Origin: Gemelliphila asaccharolytica
GTDB taxonomy: Bacteria > Bacillota > Bacilli > Staphylococcales > Gemellaceae
Assembly: GCF_001553005.1 (NCBI RefSeq)
Contig: NZ_KQ959874.1
Location: 31,200-95,199 of the forward strand
Length of the DNA: 64,000 nt
Direction: 5' to 3'
The position numbers were made by a program, and so were the translations under genes. The notes beneath the pieces are model-generated. The model had not been told where the DNA came from, searched no databases, and was given only the letters and a program-made list of their open reading frames with translations. Positions 24,713 through 34,200 of this stretch are shown here, in pieces. Position 1 is the first letter of the stretch. Each line of letters opens with the position of its first letter.

Positions 24713-26020
24713 ATGAAATCAAAACATCAAAAAATTTTAGAGTATATAAAGACTTTACCCATTGGAACTAAGATATCAGTAAGGCAGGTAGCTAAAGATT
24801 TAAAAGTGAGTGAAGGAACCGCTTATAGAGCAATAAAAGAGGCGGAAAATAGAGGTTTTGTATCTTCGATAGAACGTGTAGGGACAGTAAGAATTCAGAA
24901 AAAAGAAAGAGATAATATAGAAAAACTTTCATACTCTGAAATAGTTAATATAGTTGGAGGACAACTTATAGCAGGAAGAGATGGGATACATGAAATTGTT
25001 CAGGATTTTGCCATAGGTGCAATGGCTGCTGAGCAAGTTAGTCAACATATACGAAAAGGGACTCTTTTAATAGTAGGGAATAGACCTAATATTATTTCTA
25101 TGGCACTAGAGAAAGATTGTGCTATACTTGTTGCTGGTGGATATGTACCAACAGAAGAAATAAAAAAGGTAGCAGATGAAAAAAATTTACCTTTAATCGT
25201 TACTCCGCATGATTCTTTTTCTGTTGCACATTTGATTAATAGAGTAACAAATGATCAAATAATAAAAAGAGATATAGTTACTGTAGAAAGTATCTACATT
25301 CCTTTAGGAAGTATATACTCAATAGATATATCTGCTACTGTAAAAGACTGGTATGATCTTCAAATGAAAATAGGGCATACTAGATTTCCGGTTGTAAATG
25401 AATATGGTAAATTAGTAGGGATAGTTACAGCTAGAGATGTTTTTTGCCAAGATAAAGAAACTGCTATAAAAGATGTCATGGAGAGAAAGGTTACTACTAC
25501 AAAGTTAAATGACCCTGTTTCATCAGTGGGAAATATAATGATTTCTGAAGGTTTCGAATTAATGCCAGTAATTGATGATAAAAACACATTGTTGGGAATA
25601 GTTACAAGAAAAATTGTAATTAATTCGATGCTGACAAATAACAGATATCATGATTCACAGAATAGTGATACTTTTGATGAAATAATAAGGAAAGGAATAG
25701 TTCCTAGAGCGGATGGATTACAAATTAAGGTTATACCCCAAATGCTTGATCAGTTCGGAACATTTTCTCGTTCTGCTTTGTTGAGCATAATAGATGAATC
25801 AATACATATAACATGTTACAATTACAACAGATGTGAAGTACTTATGCAGAATGTAAATATATACTTTATAAGAACTGTTCCATTAGATAGAATAATAACA
25901 ACAAAAGCTATAATAATGTACATGGGAAGAAAAAATGTTAAATTTGATGTTGAAGTATATGATAAAAATGATTTAGTAGCAAAAGCATTAGTAACATGTC
26001 AGGTATTCCAAAGAAATTAG
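24713..26020 (+). CDS. YtoI-like HTH-DRTGG-CBS-HotDog regulatory protein
   Basis: A 435-residue multi-domain protein: a winged helix-turn-helix (about 1-65, ISVRQVAKDLKVSEGTAYRA), a DRTGG domain (about 75-185), two CBS domains (about 195-310, KIGHTRFPVVNEYGKLVGIV and GFELMPVIDDKNTLLGIV) and a C-terminal HotDog/thioesterase-like domain (about 320-435). The order matches YtoI of Bacillus. CBS domains bind adenine nucleotides, so it probably couples a nucleotide or second-messenger signal to gene control. The neighbour nrnA degrades nanoRNA and pAp, an association conserved in Bacilli. TTAGGAG precedes the ATG. Targets are unknown. Confidence 0.85.
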   Translation: MKSKHQKILEYIKTLPIGTKISVRQVAKDLKVSEGTAYRAIKEAENRGFVSSIERVGTVRIQKKERDNIEKLSYSEIVNIVGGQLIAGRDGIHEIVQDFAIGAMAAEQVSQHIRKGTLLIVGNRPNIISMALEKDCAILVAGGYVPTEEIKKVADEKNLPLIVTPHDSFSVAHLINRVTNDQIIKRDIVTVESIYIPLGSIYSIDISATVKDWYDLQMKIGHTRFPVVNEYGKLVGIVTARDVFCQDKETAIKDVMERKVTTTKLNDPVSSVGNIMISEGFELMPVIDDKNTLLGIVTRKIVINSMLTNNRYHDSQNSDTFDEIIRKGIVPRADGLQIKVIPQMLDQFGTFSRSALLSIIDESIHITCYNYNRCEVLMQNVNIYFIRTVPLDRIITTKAIIMYMGRKNVKFDVEVYDKNDLVAKALVTCQVFQRN

Positions 26021-26040
26021 AACTAGAAAGAAAATAATAT

Positions 26041-27024
26041 ATGATAAAAAGCAATATACCTCTTTATGAGGAAATTTATAAAAAGATTAAAGAAAGTAAT
26101 AAAATAATATTACATAGGCATGAAAGACCAGATCCAGATGCTTATGGTTCTCAAGGTTCATTGGCAGAATTAATAAAAATTAATTTTCCAGAAAAAAAAG
26201 TTATATTAGTTGGAAAAGAATCTCCTTCTTTATCTTTTTTATTTAATACTGAAGAAGTAGTTTCTGACGATTATAAAGATGCATTAGTTATAACTACAGA
26301 TACTGCTAATTTTCCAAGAATAGATGGGAAGTTATTTACTAAAAATAATTTTTTAATAAAAATAGATCATCATCCACCATTGGATAATTATGGCGATATA
26401 AATCTTGTAAACACTGAAGTTTCATCTACTTGTGAATTGATATATGACTTATATTTATATTTAAGAGAAAGATATAATTTTGTAATTAATTCTAATATAG
26501 CTATGCTATTGTATATAGGGATTGTAGGGGATACAGGAAGATTTCTTTTTTCAAATACTACAGAAAACACATTAAAAGTTGCGTCAGAATTAATGAAATA
26601 CAATTTTAATATGACAGAAGTAATTGATAGAATGGAAACTATTTCAGAAAAGCTTATGAGATTTAGAGCGTTTATATTTGAAAATTATCAAATATATTCA
26701 GAAGGAGCAGCATATCTAAAGATAACAAAAGATGATATGGATAAGTATGGAGTTACTCCTGGTGAGGTATCAAGTGGAATTAATCTACTAAGATCTTTAA
26801 AAAATCTTCAAGTATGGTGTTTTGCAATAGATGAAGGGAATAAAGTAAGAGTTAGAATTAGATCTAAGGGGCCATGTATAAATGATATAGCAGGTAGGTA
26901 CAATGGTGGAGGGCATCCTCTAGCCAGTGGAGCTACTGTTAAAAATTTTGAAGAATTTGATTTTTTGTTAGATGATATTGCTAATACAGTTAATAACTAC
27001 ATTAAAAATAATTCTAAATACTAG
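26041..27024 (+). CDS. nrnA: NanoRNase / 3',5'-bisphosphate nucleotide phosphatase
   Basis: A 327-residue DHH-DHHA1 phosphoesterase that degrades short RNA (nanoRNA) and dephosphorylates pAp. Metal-binding motifs are visible: HERPDPDAYGSQGS (about residues 28-41), TTDTA (about 90), IDHHPP (about 108-113), and GDTGR (about 163). The C-terminal DHHA1 substrate motif GGGHPLASGA is at about 290-299. Full length with all metal ligands. It follows the YtoI-like gene by 20 bases as in other Bacilli. Confidence 0.93.
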   Translation: MIKSNIPLYEEIYKKIKESNKIILHRHERPDPDAYGSQGSLAELIKINFPEKKVILVGKESPSLSFLFNTEEVVSDDYKDALVITTDTANFPRIDGKLFTKNNFLIKIDHHPPLDNYGDINLVNTEVSSTCELIYDLYLYLRERYNFVINSNIAMLLYIGIVGDTGRFLFSNTTENTLKVASELMKYNFNMTEVIDRMETISEKLMRFRAFIFENYQIYSEGAAYLKITKDDMDKYGVTPGEVSSGINLLRSLKNLQVWCFAIDEGNKVRVRIRSKGPCINDIAGRYNGGGHPLASGATVKNFEEFDFLLDDIANTVNNYIKNNSKY

Positions 27025-27072
27025 ATAGTTTATTTTTATAAATTATTTGGTATTTTTTTTAGGAGATGACGT

Positions 27073-30000
27073 ATGGAATTAGAATTGCTTATAGCTGGAA
27101 GTGGTTTAGGAAAGACATATAATATAATAAGTGATATAGAAGAAAATAGAAAAAATTGTAAAATAGTTATTTTAACTCCAGAACAAAATGGATATAATTT
27201 TGAGAAGAAATTGTGTGAGAAATTTGGAGGAACTTTTAATATCGATGTTTTAAATTTTAATTCTTTTATAGATAAAATATCAAAAAAATTAAATTTAGAA
27301 AATATTAAAATCTCTGATGAAATAAAATTCTTTAATTATTTAGAAATATCAAAAAAATTGAAAGATAGAGATAATTTTTTAGCGAAAAGAATATTACATG
27401 ATATAAATTTTATTTACAGTATTGATGATATAATTTCAGAATTAAAAGAATACAATATATCTATTGAAAGATTAGAAAATTATATTAAAGATAGTATTAA
27501 TATAAAAGATATTTCAAATGAGCATATAGATAAAATAAAGGCAATTGTCGATATATATAAAGAGTATCAAAATGAATTAATACTATGTAAAAAATATGAT
27601 AAGTATAGTTTAATTAAAATTATTTTAGATTCGATAGATTTGTTAGATTTTTCAGAATACATATTTTATATAGATTCCTATTATAATTTTTCTCCGTTAG
27701 AATATGAGATTATAGAAAAATTAATTTTAAAATCTAAAAAAGTTTTATTATCAATAAATTCAGATATAAATAGATATATTAATTTTAATATAAATAATTT
27801 ATTAACTAAAGAAAAAATAAGTGGTAGTTATAATTTTATTACTTTAGACGAAGTAAGAAACGAGTTTAAATATTCATTAGACATATATAGAAAATCACAT
27901 GAAGTAATAGCTAATATAAATAATATTATAAAAAGAAATAGTATAGAACTTTTTTCATTAAAATCTATAGTTAATTATGATAATTATAATTATTTATTTA
28001 ATTTAAAAATAGAAAAAGGTAATATTAATTGTATAAATACAATAAAATTTATAAATAACAGATATAAAAGTAGTGATTTGAATTATTTAGTTCAAGAATA
28101 TCCAAAAATAAAAAAATCAGGGAAAAGTTATGATGTTTCCTCTATAAAAATAATACAATCAGATAATATAGAATTAGAAGTTAAACAAATCGCAAGAGAA
28201 ATTAATATATTAAAAAAATCAGGCAAATATTTGGATGAAGATTTTGCTATAATTTATAGAAATAGTAGTTATGAGAAATATTTAGATATTTTTTCAGATT
28301 ACGGTATTAATGTACATTTAGATAAAGATGTAAATGTTGAAAATCATAGACTTATAAAACTAATTTTTAATATTCTAAATTATAGTAATGAAAATTATAA
28401 AGAATCTATAATGAGTATATTAAAAACTCAATTATCTAATTTTGAAAAAATTTTTGAAGATAAAATAAAAAAAGTTGTTACTAAATACGATGTATTAGAT
28501 ATTTTAGATGTAGAAAATATATTAAAAATAAAATTAATAAATAGTTATGATGATATTAATTCTAAATTTTTTACGTTGGAAACTAAAGAATATACAAAAG
28601 AAGAATTAGAGATAGTTCAAGAAATATTAAATGATATAAACAAAAAAATAATTAATATTTTTAAATCTAGAAAAGTTGATATATACATAAAAAATATAGT
28701 TAAAATTTTAGATTATTTCGACATAAAAATGTTATTAGATAAAAATTCTTTAGATATTGAAGATTACTTTTCATTTTTTCAAGAGGTAATAGATAGACAA
28801 GTATATACAAAATTTTTAAAAATATTAGAAAATTTATCTGAAAATTTTAAAGATAAAGAAATTGAATATAACTATTTTAAAGAATTACTACTTATGTCTA
28901 TAAAAAAAATAAAATATAGAAATATACCAGAATTAAATAATTCAGCAATAATGGCAAAAATGGATTTAGCAAAAATTGAAAATAAAAAAATAGTTTTTAT
29001 TTTAGGATTTAATAAAGATATTTTGCCAAAAAATCAAAAAAATAAAGATTTTCTTGATGAAGAAGACAAAGAAAAAATGTTCTTTTCTGATATTATTTTA
29101 TCTCCGAGTAAAAAATCATTGATGATTGATGAAGAATTTGTAAGTTATATTGCAATAAGCAGATGTAGAGAAAAATTATATATTAGCTATAGCTTATTAT
29201 CTGAAAATTTTAACGATATGTATCCTTCATTATATTTGGAAAATATAAAAAGAATATTACCTAATGTTTTGGTTGATAAAACAAGTAAAATATTAAATTT
29301 TTCTCTAAAATATCTTAATTATTATAACAATGTAGATAATTTATATATATATAAAGAGGTATCTTTTTTATATATGAAATTCATTCAAAGTTACAAAATA
29401 TTAATTAACAATGATAATGGAGATAATAAGTTATTGAAATATCTGTTCAGTTTAATAAAAAAATATAATAATATAATGGATACATATTTTGATAAAAAAA
29501 TGAGTATTAATTTGGAATTATTTAAAAATTTAAATGATGAAAAATTTTTAAAAGAAAAAGAAAATTTTACCATAATGTATTATGATATTTATAATCAACA
29601 TAATGAAGAAACTATAGATAATAATTTGGTTAAAAAATATATATTTAATAAAAAAAATTTTTACAATTTTAGTGTATCAAAAATCACAGATTTTTCTAAT
29701 AATCCATATTTATTTTTCTTAAAAAGAATATTATTATTAAATGATATACTAACAAATGAAATGAATGTTGCAAATGAAGGTAATTTTTTTCATGCAATTA
29801 TGGATGATAAGAGAGTAAAAGAATTTATTGAAAAAGAATCAGATAGGATATCTAAATTATATGATGAGGAAGAAATTGATGAAAAAATATCATCATTAGA
29901 TATAAAACCTTTTTTAAATAACATTATAAATCAAAATGAAAATGCAACAATATCAAATTTTATGTTAATAATATTTGGGCAAAAATCAAATCATTATTTT

Positions 30001-30741
30001 TTAGATAATATTATAAAAAGATTAGAAAATGCCATAAAAATTGAAATAAAATATATGGTAATTACGGGGTATCGATTCTTTGTTACAGAATTGCCTTTTT
30101 CTATGACATTAACTGATGATTTTAAAAATATAGAAAGTGGTGATATTTACAAAAAAGCTAAAATAATTGGAAAGATAGATAGAGTTGATAAAAAAGGGAA
30201 AAATTTTTTAGTGATTGACTATAAACGAAGTAAAAAAGATTTTTCATTAAAAGAAATTTTAAGAGGAAATATATCTCAGATAATATCATATTTATACATT
30301 ATAATGAAAGAAAATGGATTGAAGAGCAGTAATGTATTCGGGTCTTTTTATAGAGAAATTTCTGATGGAACTTCATCAGATAAAAAATTTAGACTTAGAG
30401 GTATAGTAAATGAAGATTTAATATTTTTAGAAAATTATTCTAGTGAAGTAATGTTTATAAGAGTAACTAAAAAAGGTAAAATTCATTCTAGTGATACTCA
30501 TAAATCTTATAAATCAAAAGAACTAGATAAACTAATAAAATTAAATTTTAAAAATATCGTCAATATAATAAAAGAAATAGATAATTTTAACTTTTTTAAT
30601 TTATCTGAAGAAGAACAAGAAGAAATTTTATTTATTTTGGCAAATGGGGAATATTTAAATATAAGTAAAAAAGATGATAAATATGAAAATATTAGTAATA
30701 AAGATTTGAAGAAATTGTTTTTAGAAATGGAGATATATTAA
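27073..30741 (+). CDS. addB: AddB/RexB-like subunit of an ATP-dependent exonuclease
   Basis: A 1222-residue protein. It starts with the helicase-like MELELLIAGSGLGKTYNI (nucleotide loop about residues 8-16). A conserved SRCREKLYISYSLL region lies around 700. The C-terminal RecB-family nuclease core reads GKIDRVDKKGKNFLVIDYKR (about 1035-1054), followed by the SQIISYLYIIM helix. AddB proteins usually carry four cysteines that hold an Fe-S cluster around the nuclease; no cysteine lies after about residue 700, so the cluster appears absent, as I recall for RexB-type proteins. With AddA it would resect double-strand breaks, but no addA lies beside it. GGAGATG precedes the start. Confidence 0.78.
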   Translation: MELELLIAGSGLGKTYNIISDIEENRKNCKIVILTPEQNGYNFEKKLCEKFGGTFNIDVLNFNSFIDKISKKLNLENIKISDEIKFFNYLEISKKLKDRDNFLAKRILHDINFIYSIDDIISELKEYNISIERLENYIKDSINIKDISNEHIDKIKAIVDIYKEYQNELILCKKYDKYSLIKIILDSIDLLDFSEYIFYIDSYYNFSPLEYEIIEKLILKSKKVLLSINSDINRYINFNINNLLTKEKISGSYNFITLDEVRNEFKYSLDIYRKSHEVIANINNIIKRNSIELFSLKSIVNYDNYNYLFNLKIEKGNINCINTIKFINNRYKSSDLNYLVQEYPKIKKSGKSYDVSSIKIIQSDNIELEVKQIAREINILKKSGKYLDEDFAIIYRNSSYEKYLDIFSDYGINVHLDKDVNVENHRLIKLIFNILNYSNENYKESIMSILKTQLSNFEKIFEDKIKKVVTKYDVLDILDVENILKIKLINSYDDINSKFFTLETKEYTKEELEIVQEILNDINKKIINIFKSRKVDIYIKNIVKILDYFDIKMLLDKNSLDIEDYFSFFQEVIDRQVYTKFLKILENLSENFKDKEIEYNYFKELLLMSIKKIKYRNIPELNNSAIMAKMDLAKIENKKIVFILGFNKDILPKNQKNKDFLDEEDKEKMFFSDIILSPSKKSLMIDEEFVSYIAISRCREKLYISYSLLSENFNDMYPSLYLENIKRILPNVLVDKTSKILNFSLKYLNYYNNVDNLYIYKEVSFLYMKFIQSYKILINNDNGDNKLLKYLFSLIKKYNNIMDTYFDKKMSINLELFKNLNDEKFLKEKENFTIMYYDIYNQHNEETIDNNLVKKYIFNKKNFYNFSVSKITDFSNNPYLFFLKRILLLNDILTNEMNVANEGNFFHAIMDDKRVKEFIEKESDRISKLYDEEEIDEKISSLDIKPFLNNIINQNENATISNFMLIIFGQKSNHYFLDNIIKRLENAIKIEIKYMVITGYRFFVTELPFSMTLTDDFKNIESGDIYKKAKIIGKIDRVDKKGKNFLVIDYKRSKKDFSLKEILRGNISQIISYLYIIMKENGLKSSNVFGSFYREISDGTSSDKKFRLRGIVNEDLIFLENYSSEVMFIRVTKKGKIHSSDTHKSYKSKELDKLIKLNFKNIVNIIKEIDNFNFFNLSEEEQEEILFILANGEYLNISKKDDKYENISNKDLKKLFLEMEIY

Positions 30742-30748
30742 AGTAAAT

Positions 30749-30777
30749 TTGACTGGTAAAATCTTATTTGTTATAAT
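30749..30777 (+). promoter_or_regulatory. Strong promoter of yidC
   Basis: TTGACT (30749-30754), 17 bases, then TATAAT (30772-30777). This is the closest match to the vegetative consensus that I noticed in the window. It places the yidC start codon about 25 bases after the likely start of transcription. Confidence 0.75.
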
Positions 30778-30806
30778 TTTAAAAGTAAAAAAGTAAAAGG
30801 AGAATT

Positions 30807-31697
30807 ATGTTGAAAAAGACAGTATTAATGTTACTAAGTGTTATTTCTGCAGTTACACTTTCGGGGTGTTCCGCACAAGATAGGTCAGGCTGGTTTTATA
30901 ATGGATTTGTAGAACCAATGGATAAATTTTTGATGGCTATATATGATTGTGTTGGAAATTGGGGATTAGCTATAATAATAATAACTATAATTTTAAGATT
31001 AATTATTATGCCATTTATGTTGAATAATTATAAACGACAAAAACAAGCTAGAATAGGAATGGAAAAAGCTAGACCTGAATTATCAGTAGTTCAAGAAAAA
31101 CTTAAAGAGTTAAAAAAAGAACAAGTAAGAGCAATAACACAAGAAGATAAAATAAGAATAAGAAAGTTACAAATGGATCTTCAAAGAGAACAAATGTCAA
31201 TAATGAGAAAATACGATGCTAATCCTATTAGTATAGGAGGAATGTTGCCAATATTTATACAAATGCCATTCTTAACTGGTTTATATTTTACTCTTATAAA
31301 TCCTGCACATTCTAAAGGTATTGTAGATTCGACATTTTTAGGAATTTTTAATTTAGGTACAAGATCATATATATTACCTATTATTGCATTTATTGTTTAT
31401 GCAATACAAACACATTTAAATATAAAATTGATGCCACAAACAAATGTTCAACCAGGTCAAGAACAAATGGCAAAACAGATGCAAGTTATGCAATGGATAA
31501 CTCCTTTCATAACAGCAAGTATATCCTTCACTTTAGCTGGAGCTGTAGGGCTATATTATATAGTAGGGGGGATATTCTTAATTGTCCAAACATTTATAGC
31601 GCATAAACTTTATCCACCTTATATTCCAAAAGAAGAAAAAGATAATTCAGATGAAAATAAAATAAAATTAGTATCTAATAAAAAAAGAAAAAAATAA
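30807..31697 (+). CDS. yidC: Membrane protein insertase YidC (Oxa1 family)
   Basis: A 296-residue insertase. A lipoprotein signal with the lipobox LSGC (cysteine at 21) is followed by five membrane segments. The first contains NWGLAIIIITIILRLIIMPFML, where the arginine of the hydrophilic groove is expected. A helical charged hairpin lies at about 75-140 (RKLQMDLQREQMSIMRKY). The C-terminus is short and basic (KLVSNKKRKK), as in Gram-positive YidC. AAAGGAG precedes the ATG. It inserts small membrane proteins with or without Sec. Confidence 0.94.
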   Translation: MLKKTVLMLLSVISAVTLSGCSAQDRSGWFYNGFVEPMDKFLMAIYDCVGNWGLAIIIITIILRLIIMPFMLNNYKRQKQARIGMEKARPELSVVQEKLKELKKEQVRAITQEDKIRIRKLQMDLQREQMSIMRKYDANPISIGGMLPIFIQMPFLTGLYFTLINPAHSKGIVDSTFLGIFNLGTRSYILPIIAFIVYAIQTHLNIKLMPQTNVQPGQEQMAKQMQVMQWITPFITASISFTLAGAVGLYYIVGGIFLIVQTFIAHKLYPPYIPKEEKDNSDENKIKLVSNKKRKK

Positions 31698-31709
31698 TAT
31701 AATAATTAC

Positions 31710-31750
31710 AATAAAGATGGTTTAAAATAAGTATTTAAACCATCTTTATT
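31710..31750 (+). terminator. Terminator after yidC
   Basis: A perfect 17-bp stem, AATAAAGATGGTTTAAA (31710-31726) against TTTAAACCATCTTTATT (31734-31750), with a 7-base loop. The T tract after the stem is short, but the 3' arm itself ends in TTTATT. Confidence 0.75.
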
Positions 31751-31824
31751 AGTTTCATTATAAAAATTATAGATTGTACAAGAAAATCTAAAATAAAATA
31801 AATTATTTTTTAATAAAATTATTT

Positions 31825-31871
31825 AAAAAATTAGTATTTTTACCGAATAAATAATGTAAAACTAATTTTTT
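31825..31871. repeat. Second long inverted repeat upstream of rsmE
   Basis: AAAAAATTAGT (31825-31835) pairs with ACTAATTTTTT (31861-31871). The inner sequences TTTTAC and GTAAA extend the stem with a small bulge. The layout is terminator-like on both strands, although a terminator already stands 75 bases upstream. It directly precedes the rsmE promoter. Confidence 0.5.
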
Positions 31872-31880
31872 TGATAGTTC

Positions 31881-31909
31881 TTTATAGTAAAAAAATTTTA
31901 TGATATAAT
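31881..31909 (+). promoter_or_regulatory. Probable promoter of the rsmE operon
   Basis: TTTATA (31881-31886), 17 bases, then a consensus TATAAT (31904-31909). The -35 is weak. The start codon of rsmE lies 23 bases after the -10. Confidence 0.5.
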
Positions 31910-31932
31910 TAATAGAAATATAGGAGGTATTT

Positions 31933-32679
31933 ATGCAACAGTACTTTGTAGATGATGATTTTTCTTTTAAAAATTTTGATTTATCAAAAGATGATAGTTT
32001 TCATATTATAAAGGTTATGAGAAAAAAAATTGGAGATAAAATATTTATAGTATTTAGCGATAAAAAAAAGTATGTATCTGAAATAAAATATTGTAAAAAT
32101 AATATAGTTACAGTTTTTCCAGTTGAAGAAGTTATTATAAAAACAGAACTAGAATCTAAGATAAAAATTGCTATACCTCCATTAAAAAACGATAAAATAG
32201 ATTATTTAATACAGAAGTCAACAGAATTAGGAGTTGATGAGATAATTTTATATAATTCTCAAAGAAGTGTTTCTAAGATAAAAAATGATAAGATTCAAAA
32301 AAAAATAAGCAGATACGAAAAGATATCTAAGGAAGCAGCTGAACAATCTAAAAGAATAACTATACCTAAGATAATATATTATAATTCAGAAGTTGATTTG
32401 ATAGAAAAAAATAAAAATATCACTTATAAGCTTTTAGCTTATGAAAATGAGGCACATAATGAAAAAAATAGAGTATTGTCAAAAATATTAAATAATGATT
32501 TTAAAAATAAAGATTTTTTAGTTGTTTTTGGTTGTGAAGGAGGATTTTCAAAAGAAGAAATAAATTTATTTATAAATAATGATTACAAATTGATTGGATT
32601 AGGCAATAGAATATTAAGAGCTGAAACAGCTCCGTTACTTTTTTTAAGTTGTATTGTATACTTTTTAGAATTAAATTAA
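31933..32679 (+). CDS. rsmE: 16S rRNA (uracil-1498-N3)-methyltransferase
   Basis: A 248-residue SPOUT-class methyltransferase that modifies U1498 in the decoding region of 16S rRNA. The N-terminal PUA-like domain holds HIIKVMRKKIGD. The catalytic SPOUT knot contains KIDYLIQKSTELGVDEI (about residues 87-103), EAAEQSKR (about 135) and the C-terminal GCEGGFSKEE and LGNRILRAETAPL motifs (about 200-235) that bind S-adenosylmethionine. Full length. TAGGAGG precedes the ATG. It opens a cluster with gpsB, coaBC and priA. Confidence 0.94.
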   Translation: MQQYFVDDDFSFKNFDLSKDDSFHIIKVMRKKIGDKIFIVFSDKKKYVSEIKYCKNNIVTVFPVEEVIIKTELESKIKIAIPPLKNDKIDYLIQKSTELGVDEIILYNSQRSVSKIKNDKIQKKISRYEKISKEAAEQSKRITIPKIIYYNSEVDLIEKNKNITYKLLAYENEAHNEKNRVLSKILNNDFKNKDFLVVFGCEGGFSKEEINLFINNDYKLIGLGNRILRAETAPLLFLSCIVYFLELN

Positions 32680-32705
32680 AAATATAGGAATAGGAGATTT
32701 TAACC

Positions 32706-33008
32706 ATGAATTTAACAGCAAGAGAAATATATGAAAAAGAATTTAAAATTAGTAAAGATAAGGGATATGATATAGAAGATATAAATAATTATTTAGATTT
32801 AATAATAGAAGATTATATGCAAATTGAAAAAATGCAAATAAAACTAAAGGAATTGGAAATAGAAAACCAAAATTTGAAAATTAAAATAAGTGCTTTAAAA
32901 TCATCTAATAGAGAAATAGATCATGCAGTTCCTACTGTTAATAATATTGATATATTAAAAAGATTATCTAGATTAGAACAAGCAGTATTTGGAAAAAATA
33001 ACGAGTAA
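32706..33008 (+). CDS. gpsB: Cell-cycle/division protein GpsB
   Basis: A 100-residue DivIVA-like protein that moves between septum and side wall and coordinates penicillin-binding proteins. The N-terminal lipid/PBP-binding domain reads LTAREIYEKEFKISKDKGYD, followed by a coiled coil (about 33-68), a short linker and a C-terminal trimerisation helix (DILKRLSRLEQAVFG). Length and motifs match GpsB rather than full-length DivIVA. GpsB is a Bacilli marker, which supports the assignment of the window. It lies 26 bases after rsmE with TAGGAG upstream. Confidence 0.92.
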   Translation: MNLTAREIYEKEFKISKDKGYDIEDINNYLDLIIEDYMQIEKMQIKLKELEIENQNLKIKISALKSSNREIDHAVPTVNNIDILKRLSRLEQAVFGKNNE

Positions 33009-33019
33009 TAGGAGATAAA

Positions 33020-34192
33020 ATGAATATAATAGTGATAGTATCTGGAGGAATAGCAGCATATAAATCATTAGATTTAGTAAGAAAATTAAAAAAAGATGGG
33101 CATAATATTAAGGTTATTATGACAGAAAATGCCACTAAATTTGTAACAGAGCTTTCATTTCAAACATTATCATCAAATTATGTGTATACAGATACATTTG
33201 TAGAACAAAATAAAAAAGAGATACAACATATAAGTTTAAATAAATGGGCAGATAAAGTAATAGTTGTACCTGGAACAGCAAATATAATAGCAAAGATTGC
33301 TTCAGGGATATCTGATGATTTGGCTACTACTTTTATATCAGCTATAAATGATTTTTCAAAAATTTATATTTGTCCATCAATGAATACTAATATGTATGAA
33401 AATCCTATAACACAGGGTAATATTTATAAATTACGACAATTAGGTTATAATTTTATTTCACCTACAGAAGGAGAGTTAGCCTGTGGAGATGTAGGTAAAG
33501 GGAAGCTACCAGATATAGAAGATATTATTGATGAAATATTTAAAAACAATGATTTTATAGGAAAATCAGTTATAGTAACTGCAGGGGCAACTAAAGAGTA
33601 TATAGACCCTGTTAGATATATTTCAAATCCATCTTCAGGGAAAATGGGGATATCTATAGCAGAAGAATTTGCTATGCAAGGAGCAAAAGTAATTTTAATT
33701 TCATCTACGAATTACAAACCAGTTTTAAAAAATATAAAACATATTAGTATTGTAAGTGCATATGAAATGTTTCAAGCTGTAAAAAAATATAGCGATAATG
33801 CAGATATTATAGTAAAAAGTGCAGCAGTATCTGATTATAGACCAGTAATAACGTATGATAAAAAAGTGAAAAAGCAATTAGAAAATTTAGAAATAGAATT
33901 GGAAAGAACAGAAGATATATTAAAATATTTAGGTAAAAACAAAAAGGAAAATCAAATTTTAGTAGGTTTTGCAGCTGAAACAAATAATGTTATAGAATAT
34001 GCAAAAGAGAAAATAAAAAATAAAAATTTAGATTATATAGTAGCAAATGATGTATCTAAAAAAGATGTTGGTTTTGGAACTAATGATAATGAAGTTTTTA
34101 TAATAGATAAAAATTATAATGTAATGAAAATAGAAAAAACTTCTAAAAAAAGAATTGCTAAAATTTTATTGGAAAAATTAAAAAATAATTAG
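33020..34192 (+). CDS. coaBC: Phosphopantothenoylcysteine decarboxylase / phosphopantothenate-cysteine ligase
   Basis: A 390-residue fusion enzyme for two steps of coenzyme A synthesis. The FMN-dependent CoaC half (about 1-180) has VSGGIAAYKSLDLVRKL at its start, the active-site histidine in IQHISLNKWADKV, PSMNTNMYENP and the flap cysteine in ACGDVGKGKLP. The CoaB half (about 185-390) has VTAGATKEYIDPVRYISN, SSGKMG, KSAAVSDYRP and VANDVS. All key residues are visible. Together with panF and coaD in this window it supports pantothenate uptake and conversion to CoA. It is 11 bases after gpsB. Confidence 0.95.
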   Translation: MNIIVIVSGGIAAYKSLDLVRKLKKDGHNIKVIMTENATKFVTELSFQTLSSNYVYTDTFVEQNKKEIQHISLNKWADKVIVVPGTANIIAKIASGISDDLATTFISAINDFSKIYICPSMNTNMYENPITQGNIYKLRQLGYNFISPTEGELACGDVGKGKLPDIEDIIDEIFKNNDFIGKSVIVTAGATKEYIDPVRYISNPSSGKMGISIAEEFAMQGAKVILISSTNYKPVLKNIKHISIVSAYEMFQAVKKYSDNADIIVKSAAVSDYRPVITYDKKVKKQLENLEIELERTEDILKYLGKNKKENQILVGFAAETNNVIEYAKEKIKNKNLDYIVANDVSKKDVGFGTNDNEVFIIDKNYNVMKIEKTSKKRIAKILLEKLKNN

Positions 34193-34200
34193 GAGATATT

